Shown here piece by piece: positions 59,084 to 64,000 of a stretch of DNA of 64,000 bases. The notes beneath the pieces were generated by a model that searched no databases, was not told the origin of the DNA, and was given only the letters and a program-made list of their open reading frames with translations. The stretch comes from Phytopseudomonas argentinensis. GTDB lineage: Bacteria; Pseudomonadota; Gammaproteobacteria; Pseudomonadales; Pseudomonadaceae. Each line of letters opens with the position of its first letter. Position 1 is the stretch's first letter. The position numbers and the translations under genes were made by a program. Location of the stretch: positions 56,331 through 120,330 of the forward strand of contig NZ_FORC01000007.1 in assembly GCF_900113905.1 (NCBI RefSeq). The letters are read 5' to 3'.

Positions 59084-60366
59084 TGGCCCTTACCGTCTTC
59101 GTTGGCGTGCTGATGGCCGCCATTCTCATCGGCGCCCCCATCGCCTACGCCCTGATCCTCTGCGGCGTAGCGCTGATGTGGCTGCTGGGCCTGTTCGATG
59201 GGCAGATCATCGCGCAGAACATCATCAACTCCGCCGGCAGCTTTCCCCTGCTGGCCATTCCGCTGTTCATCATCGCCGGTGAGGTGATGAACAGCGGCGG
59301 GTTGTCCAAGCGCATCATCAACCTGGCCATCGCTATGGTCGGCCACCTGCGTGGTGGCCTCGGTTACGTGACCATCTTCGCCGGCGTGCTGTTGTCCAGC
59401 CTGTCCGGCTCGGCGCTGGCCGACGCCGCCTCGCTGACTGCGCTGCTGCTGCCGATGATGGTCATCGCCGGCTACAACAAGAATCGCTCTGGTGGCCTGA
59501 TCGCATCGGTCTCGGTGCTTGGCTCGATCATCCCGCCGAGCATCGGCTTCGTGGTGCTCGGCGTAGCGTCCGGCCTGTCGATCACCAAACTGTTCCTCGC
59601 CGGCATCGCTCCGGGGCTGATGATCGCCGTGGCGCTGTGCGTGGCCTGGTGGCTGGTGTCGCGCCGCGACACCGACGTGAAATTGAGCCCCAGGGCGTCC
59701 GGTAAGGAGCGCGCCAAGGCCTTCGTCGACAGCATCTGGGCGCTGATGCTGCCGGTGATCATCGTCGTCGGCCTGCGCTTCGGGGTGGTAACGCCAACCG
59801 AAGCGGGTGCCGTGGCCAGCGTCTATGCGCTGCTGGTGTCGGCACTGGTGTACCGCGAGCTGAACCTCAAGGACCTCAACGCGTTGCTGCTACGCGCCGG
59901 CAAGACCACTGCGGCGGTGATGTTCCTGGTCGCGGCCGCCTCGATCCCGGCGTGGATGATCACCATCGCCGATATACCTGGGCAGATCATCGACCTGATC
60001 GAGCCGGTGATGGACAACCCGAAGCTGCTGATCCTGGTGCTGATGCTGCTGATCCTGGTGATCTCCATGGTCATGGACCTGACGCCCACCGTGCTGCTGC
60101 TGGCGCCGATCCTGGTACCGGTGGTGACGGCGGCGGACATCGACCCGATCTATTTCGGCGTGCTGTTCATGATCAATTGCTCCATCGGCCTGATCACCCC
60201 GCCCGTGGGCACGGTGCTCAACGTGGTGTGCGGCATCGGACGAATGCGCTACGAGGCGCTGCTCAAGGGCACCTTCCCGTTCCTGATCGCCGAAATCATC
60301 GTGCTGTTCCTGCTCGTCGCCTTTCCGCAGCTGGTCACCGTGCCGGCTGAATGGTTCGCCAAATAA
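59083..60366 (+). CDS. TRAP transporter large permease (DctM family), second system
   Basis: A 427-aa membrane protein. DctM blocks are NSAGSFPLLAIPLFIIAGEV, GGLGYVTIFAGVLLSSLSGS then ALADAASLTA, GSIIPPSIGFVVLGVASGLS, and NCSIGLITPPVGTVLNVVCG. The adjacent upstream dctQ and downstream dctP complete a second, independent TRAP system. It is distinct in sequence from the first dctM, so this is not a recent duplication. Confidence 0.95.
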   Translation: MALTVFVGVLMAAILIGAPIAYALILCGVALMWLLGLFDGQIIAQNIINSAGSFPLLAIPLFIIAGEVMNSGGLSKRIINLAIAMVGHLRGGLGYVTIFAGVLLSSLSGSALADAASLTALLLPMMVIAGYNKNRSGGLIASVSVLGSIIPPSIGFVVLGVASGLSITKLFLAGIAPGLMIAVALCVAWWLVSRRDTDVKLSPRASGKERAKAFVDSIWALMLPVIIVVGLRFGVVTPTEAGAVASVYALLVSALVYRELNLKDLNALLLRAGKTTAAVMFLVAAASIPAWMITIADIPGQIIDLIEPVMDNPKLLILVLMLLILVISMVMDLTPTVLLLAPILVPVVTAADIDPIYFGVLFMINCSIGLITPPVGTVLNVVCGIGRMRYEALLKGTFPFLIAEIIVLFLLVAFPQLVTVPAEWFAK

Positions 60367-60391
60367 CAACAACCACAACAAGGATTTCACC

Positions 60392-61390
60392 ATGAAGATG
60401 AAACTGACCGCACTTGCTGCGTTGCTGCTGGCCAGCAGCCTGAGCTTCGCCGCCGAGTACAACTCGCACACCATCAAATTCGCCGCCACCAGCCCCAAGG
60501 GTACGCCGCCGGCCATTGGCATGGAGCTGTTCGCCAAGAAAGTCAGCGAGCGCAGCGGTGGCAAGATCAAGGTTCGCACCTTCCCCAACGGTGTGTTGGG
60601 TGGCGATGTGCAGGTGCTGTCGTCGCTGCAGGGCGGAGTGATCGAGATGATGACCTGGAACGCCGGGCTGATGCTCAACCACGTCACCGACTTCGGCATC
60701 CTCGATTTCCCGTTCCTGTACACCGACACCGCCAAGGTCGACGCGATGCTCGATGGCGAGGTCGGCAAGATGCTCACCGATCAGCTACCCGAACAGAATC
60801 TGGTCGGCCTGGCGTTCTGGGAACTGGGTGTACGTAACCTGACCAACAACAAGCGCCCAGTCGCCAAGCTGGAGGATATCGCTGGCTTGAAGATCCGCGC
60901 CCAGCAGTCGCCGCTGTTCCTCGACGTGTGGTCGGCCCTCGGTGCCAATCCGACACCGCTGCCGTTCACCGAAGTGCACACGGCGCTGGAAACCGGCACC
61001 GTCGATGGCCAGGAAAACCCGGCTGCGCTGATCCTCGCCTCCAAATTCAACGAGGTGCAGAAGTACCTGAGCCTCACCCATCACAACTACAACCCGCAGA
61101 TCGTGCTGATCGGCAAAGGCTTCTGGGACACGCTCAACGACGACGAGAAGAAGCTGATCAGCGAGGTGGCCATGGAGGTGCGCCTCGAGCAGCGGCAGAT
61201 CTCCCGCGAGGCCGACAGCAAGGCCATCGCCGAGCTGGAGGCCTCCGGCATGCAGGTCAACGAGCTGCCGGATGAAGAAGTCGCCCGCATCCAGGAAAAG
61301 ATCCGCCCGGTCATCGACAAGTACGCCGCCAAGATCGATCCGCAGCTCGTGAAGAAGGTTTACGAGGCCATGGACGTTACCCAGCCCTGA
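60392..61390 (+). CDS. TRAP transporter substrate-binding protein (DctP family), second system
   Basis: A 332-aa periplasmic protein with signal peptide (LAALLLASSLSFAAE). DctP features are IKFAATSPKGTPPAIGMELF, VLSSLQGGVIEMMTWNAGLM, LEDIAGLKIRAQQSPLFLDV (carboxylate-binding Arg in KIRAQ) and FTEVHTALETGTVDGQENP. The order dctQ-dctM-dctP differs from the first system. Ligand unknown. Confidence 0.93.
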   Translation: MKMKLTALAALLLASSLSFAAEYNSHTIKFAATSPKGTPPAIGMELFAKKVSERSGGKIKVRTFPNGVLGGDVQVLSSLQGGVIEMMTWNAGLMLNHVTDFGILDFPFLYTDTAKVDAMLDGEVGKMLTDQLPEQNLVGLAFWELGVRNLTNNKRPVAKLEDIAGLKIRAQQSPLFLDVWSALGANPTPLPFTEVHTALETGTVDGQENPAALILASKFNEVQKYLSLTHHNYNPQIVLIGKGFWDTLNDDEKKLISEVAMEVRLEQRQISREADSKAIAELEASGMQVNELPDEEVARIQEKIRPVIDKYAAKIDPQLVKKVYEAMDVTQP

Positions 61391-61612
61391 GTACCTGCTC
61401 ACGATCTTCCAACCCGGGTTCGTCGATTTGGCAGCTAAGGGGCGGGAGCGGCCGGTGAGCAAAAGCTGTGGGAGAGGCTTTAGCCTCGAGTTCTTTAGCG
61501 CCTAGGCAGGCACATCGGGGCTAAAGCCCCTCCCACAAAAGCAGCCGCTTCCGATGTCTGCTTCTGCCTTGGAGCTGCCACCTCATGCACACAACGATCG
61601 TGAACAACCCTT
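61391..61612. repeat. Composite palindrome after the second dctP (REP pair inside a diverged outer stem)
   Basis: Outer arms CCTGCTCACGATC (from 61394) and GATCGTGAACAACC (ending 61610) pair imperfectly and resemble the ends of the element at 55963. Inside is a REP pair TGTGGGAGAGGCTTTAGCCT / GGGGCTAAAGCCCCTCCCAC at 61467-61537. It fills most of the 297-bp gap to the amidase gene. Confidence 0.65.
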
Positions 61613-61687
61613 AAGCACCGCAGCGTCGCTGCACGAACAAGCGCGCCCGATCCCCTAGGCGCGTTCTGCCACTCATAGAGGAAACCC

Positions 61688-62491
61688 ATGAAAATTTCGG
61701 TCGCGCAGATTCATCCCATTCCGGGCAACCCGACTCAGACCATCGAGAAAGTTGCCGAGCTCTCGCGTCAGACGGCGCGAGAAGGCTCGCGCCTGATCGC
61801 TTTTCCAGAATGCCTGCTCACCGGCGGCTCCTTCGACAGCCGTGAAGATCTGGAGCGTGGCGCCATCGAGATCGAGGCGCTGGCCCCGTTGCTGGCGGTA
61901 AGCGCGGAGACCGATATCTATATCATCGCCGGCTTCTACGAACGCCTGCCGGATGCCATCTTCAATACCGCTGCGCTGATCGGCCCTGAAGGCATCGTCG
62001 GCCTGCACCGCAAGCGTCACCTGCCGTTCATGATCGGTGACCGTTTCACCGATACTCCGGATGAGTGGACGCCGCCGGTATTCGATACCGAGATCGGTCG
62101 CATCGGCATGGCCATCTGTTACGAGATCCGCTTCCCGGAAGTGGTCCGCACCCTGGCCCTGGAAGGCGCCGACATCGTCGTGCTGCCAGCCGCATGGCCA
62201 GAACAGGCGCGCATGCTGCCGGACATCTTCAGCACCGTTCGAGCGGCCGAGAACATCGTCTACTTCGTGGCACCGAACCGTAACGATATGGACGGCGGCA
62301 TGCAGTTCATCGGCATGAGCCACATCATCGAGCCGTCCGGCAAAACGCTGGTGCGTGCTGGCGCGGAAGATGGCGTGTTCACCGTCGAGATCGACGTGGA
62401 GAAGGCCCGCAACAAGTCGCTGATCCGCGAGCCCGGCGTGTTCGAAGTGCATCCCTTCCGGGATCGCCTGCCTGACACCTACCGCATCTGA
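61688..62491 (+). CDS. Nitrilase-superfamily carbon-nitrogen hydrolase
   Basis: A 267-aa cytosolic hydrolase with the Glu-Lys-Cys triad: Glu in LIAFPECLLTGGSF near 43, Lys in GLHRKRHLPFMIGD near 110, and Cys in IGMAICYEIRFPEVVRTLAL near 145. Most similar in layout to omega-amidase or carbamoylase branches rather than true nitrilases. Position before an HpaI aldolase and after TRAP importers suggests that it deaminates or decarbamoylates an imported carboxylate amide. Confidence 0.9.
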   Translation: MKISVAQIHPIPGNPTQTIEKVAELSRQTAREGSRLIAFPECLLTGGSFDSREDLERGAIEIEALAPLLAVSAETDIYIIAGFYERLPDAIFNTAALIGPEGIVGLHRKRHLPFMIGDRFTDTPDEWTPPVFDTEIGRIGMAICYEIRFPEVVRTLALEGADIVVLPAAWPEQARMLPDIFSTVRAAENIVYFVAPNRNDMDGGMQFIGMSHIIEPSGKTLVRAGAEDGVFTVEIDVEKARNKSLIREPGVFEVHPFRDRLPDTYRI

Positions 62492-62501
62492 GGGCGCCAC
62501 G

Positions 62502-63287
62502 ATGACCAGCACACTGAAACAGCTGATGGCACGCGGCACCACCTATGGCATGAACATCTACAGCACCGCTTCGATGCCCATCGAAGTGGCCGGCAACTGG
62601 GGGCTGGACTTCGTGTTCATCGATGCCGAGCACACCTCGCTCGGCGTCGATCGCGACATGGAAAAACTGATCCTGGCGGCCAAATGTTCGAATATCCATA
62701 GCCTGGTGCGGGTGCGCGGTACCCTTGACTGGGATATCCGCAAGGCCCTGGAAATGGGTGCCAGCGGCGTGATCATCCCGCAGGTCCATAACGCCGAGCA
62801 GATGCGCAGCATCATCCGCAGCAGCAAGTTCCCACCCATGGGGCGCCGTGGAGGGGACAGCTCGGTCCGCTCCGCCAACTACGCCGGACCGAACTTCGAC
62901 TGGGGCACTTATACACAGGCGGAGAACGAGCGCACGGTGATCGTGCCGATGGCCGAGAGCTACGAGTTCTTCGACAACATCGATGCGATCCTCGACGTCG
63001 AAGGTATTGACGCCGTGCACTTCGGCCCGGCTGATTACTCGCTGTCACGCCAGTTGCCAGTCGACTACCGCCTGGGTAACCCCGAAGTGCTGCAGCGCCT
63101 GGAACTGCTGATCGAGAAGTGCCATGCCCGCGGTATCCAGGTCATGGTGCCCTGCTTCCCGGCCGAAGGCGAAACCGCCAAGCGGCTGCTCGCCATGGGC
63201 AGCGACATGCTGCTGATGGGCAGCGACCTGTCCTGGCTCAACCAGGCTGGGCACAGTATCGCTGCGGTAAGAGAGCAGCTGCAGTAA
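62502..63287 (+). CDS. HpcH/HpaI-family aldolase
   Basis: A 261-aa class II 2-keto-acid aldolase. Family parts are FVFIDAEHTSLGVDRDMEKL, VRVRG (substrate Arg), GASGVIIPQVHNAEQMRSII then PPMGRRGG, metal ligand Glu in IVPMAESYEFFDNID and Asp in HFGPADYSLS. It would cleave a 2-keto-hydroxy acid to pyruvate plus an aldehyde. It is 10 bp after the amidase gene, so one operon and probably one pathway. Confidence 0.9.
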   Translation: MTSTLKQLMARGTTYGMNIYSTASMPIEVAGNWGLDFVFIDAEHTSLGVDRDMEKLILAAKCSNIHSLVRVRGTLDWDIRKALEMGASGVIIPQVHNAEQMRSIIRSSKFPPMGRRGGDSSVRSANYAGPNFDWGTYTQAENERTVIVPMAESYEFFDNIDAILDVEGIDAVHFGPADYSLSRQLPVDYRLGNPEVLQRLELLIEKCHARGIQVMVPCFPAEGETAKRLLAMGSDMLLMGSDLSWLNQAGHSIAAVREQLQ

Positions 63288-63302
63288 CCAGGTAACCGCT
63301 TA

Positions 63303-63336
63303 AACGACGAAGCCCGCTATAAGCGGGCTTCGTTGT
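63303..63336 (+). terminator. Intrinsic terminator after the aldolase gene
   Basis: AACGACGAAGCCCGC and GCGGGCTTCGTTGTT form a stem of about 14 bp with loop TATAA, followed by TCT. It lies 15 bp past the stop and closes the TRAP/amidase/aldolase operon. Confidence 0.9.
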
Positions 63337-63676
63337 TTCTGAAGCACGAATGTTTAGGGGCCGGCTACCGAAAACAGCCGAGCTAGAGAGTCTTGCTGTC
63401 ACGTCATGGCGCGGTATGTGCTGCGGATAGGCAGGAGAAGCTAGCCGTCACTGTGCCCTCGGCCAGCCCCTGGGTTACGCCTCTGGCTAACCCAAGCAAC
63501 AAGACCCGCCAACCCTCCCTCCAGCAACTCATCGCTACGGTACGGCCTTTACGGTTGCCTCTTGCGTAGCCTGCGGTTGAGCGAAGCGATACCCAGGTCA
63601 GCGTTCTACATGTGCATGCCCCGCCTGCCTGACGCCGCTGGGCATTGGGCCTTTGATTTCCGAGGCTGAAAAGACG
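63337..63676. other. 340-bp gap before the rRNA operon end, no gene seen
   Basis: It holds fragments of a GGGTTACGCCTCTGGCTAACCC-type repeat (63471-63494) but no open frame with supporting features. Confidence 0.5.
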
Positions 63677-63708
63677 AAACCCCAGACCTCTGTCGAGATC
63701 TGGGGTTT
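63677..63708 (-). terminator. rRNA operon terminator
   Basis: Stem AAACCCCAGA/TCTGGGGTTT (10 bp) with a further partly paired GACCTC/GAGATC inner part, followed on the minus strand by TCGTCTTTT. It is 7 bp downstream of the 5S gene. Confidence 0.9.
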
Positions 63709-63715
63709 CTAGTAG

Positions 63716-63835
63716 AAGCTTGACGATGACCTACTCTCACATGGAGAAACTCCACACTACCATCGGCGATGCATCGTTTCACTACTGAGTTCGGGATGGG
63801 ATCAGGTGGTTCCAACGCTCTATGGTCGTCAAGCA
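63716..63835 (-). rRNA. rrf: 5S ribosomal RNA
   Basis: 120 bases on the minus strand beginning TGCTTGACGACCATAGAGCG and containing the conserved GAACCACCTGATCCCATCCC and CGAACTCAGTAGTGAAACG blocks, ending GTCATCGTCAAGCTT. It is nearly identical to typical Pseudomonas 5S. The ends pair (GCTTGACGA/TCGTCAAGC). Confidence 0.98.
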
Positions 63836-63970
63836 AACTGGTTGCTGCTTCGGGGTTTAGCCGCTGCAGCGAATTGGGTATGTGATGTCAGTTGGTATTA
63901 CGTGTTCTCGCAAATTTTCGGCATTACTGTCGACTTCAACCGTCTAACAGCCAAATTGTTTGGGTGTTAT

Positions 63971-64000
63971 ATGGTCAAGCCTCACGGGCAATTAGTACTG
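63971..64000 (-). rRNA. rrl: 23S ribosomal RNA, 3' end only
   Basis: The last 30 bases, read on the minus strand, are CAGTACTAATTGCCCGTGAG then GCTTGACCAT, the 3' terminus of Pseudomonas 23S rRNA. The gene continues beyond the window. The 135-bp spacer 63836-63970 carries no tRNA. Confidence 0.93.

Noticed and set aside
1..64000. CRISPR arrays, insertion sequences, prophage genes
   Set aside because: No regularly spaced direct repeats with unique spacers, no transposase, integrase or phage structural gene was seen in the window.

Overview
The window is high-GC gammaproteobacterial chromosome, almost certainly genus Pseudomonas. The evidence is the gene families and their order (dgcAB/etf betaine catabolism, gbdR, cbcVWX choline uptake, oscA-sbp-cysTWA), dispersed Pseudomonas-type REP palindromes, and a Pseudomonas-like 5S rRNA. 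The species cannot be fixed from the sequence alone.

Layout. (1) 1-11,671, mostly minus strand: right-hand part of a type III secretion (T3SS) locus of the rhizobial (Rhc) kind. Reading right to left: a 53-aa ORF, sctD, an sctX-like gene, an sctY-like TPR gene, sctV, a Tad/CpaC-like secretin (sctC2), a CpaD-like lipoprotein; then a TadD-like TPR lipoprotein on the plus strand; then sctC1 (separate secretin N-domain), a 67-aa ORF, sctI, sctJ, sctK, sctL, sctN and truncated sctO. Most minus-strand genes overlap by 4 bp. Effectors, translocon and sctQRSTU are not in view. (2) 12,087-22,023: aerobic dimethylglycine/betaine catabolism (dipeptidase-like protein, 4VR-like protein, dgcA, dgcB, electron-transfer flavoprotein pair, small protein) and its AraC-type regulator gbdR. 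(3) 23,298-27,434: choline/betaine ABC transporter cbcVWX plus a second binding protein. (4) 27,582-30,472: molybdate transporter modABC behind a ModE-type operator. (5) 30,695-36,815: sulfate-starvation cluster (HTH-less AAA+ regulator, alpha/beta hydrolase, oscA, sbp, cysT, cysW, cysA). (6) 36,840-42,101: ArsR regulator, internally shortened ABM-type protein, TSUP permease, DUF962 protein, Crp/Fnr regulator, PhoD-like phosphatase. (7) 42,169-51,391: polyamine/GABA catabolism (gamma-glutamyl-polyamine oxidase and synthetase, gabT, gabD) with a chemoreceptor and a flavoprotein between. (8) 51,737 tRNA-Arg(CCG) and a DUF1206 protein. (9) 53,097-63,287: a probable catabolic cluster of unknown substrate: LysR regulator, RraA-like protein, two complete TRAP transporters, nitrilase-family amidase, HpaI-type aldolase. 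(10) 63,677-64,000: end of a minus-strand rRNA operon (5S, start of 23S 3' end).

The most unusual points are the T3SS outer-membrane module built from Tad-pilus-like parts, a possible SctX/SctY pair beside SctV, and a family of intergenic palindromes with changed but still complementary stems that sits after the first gene of several operons. Others are an AAA+ regulator without a canonical GAFTGA loop or DNA-binding domain, and the double-TRAP cluster, whose RraA-like protein lacks the family's catalytic arginine.
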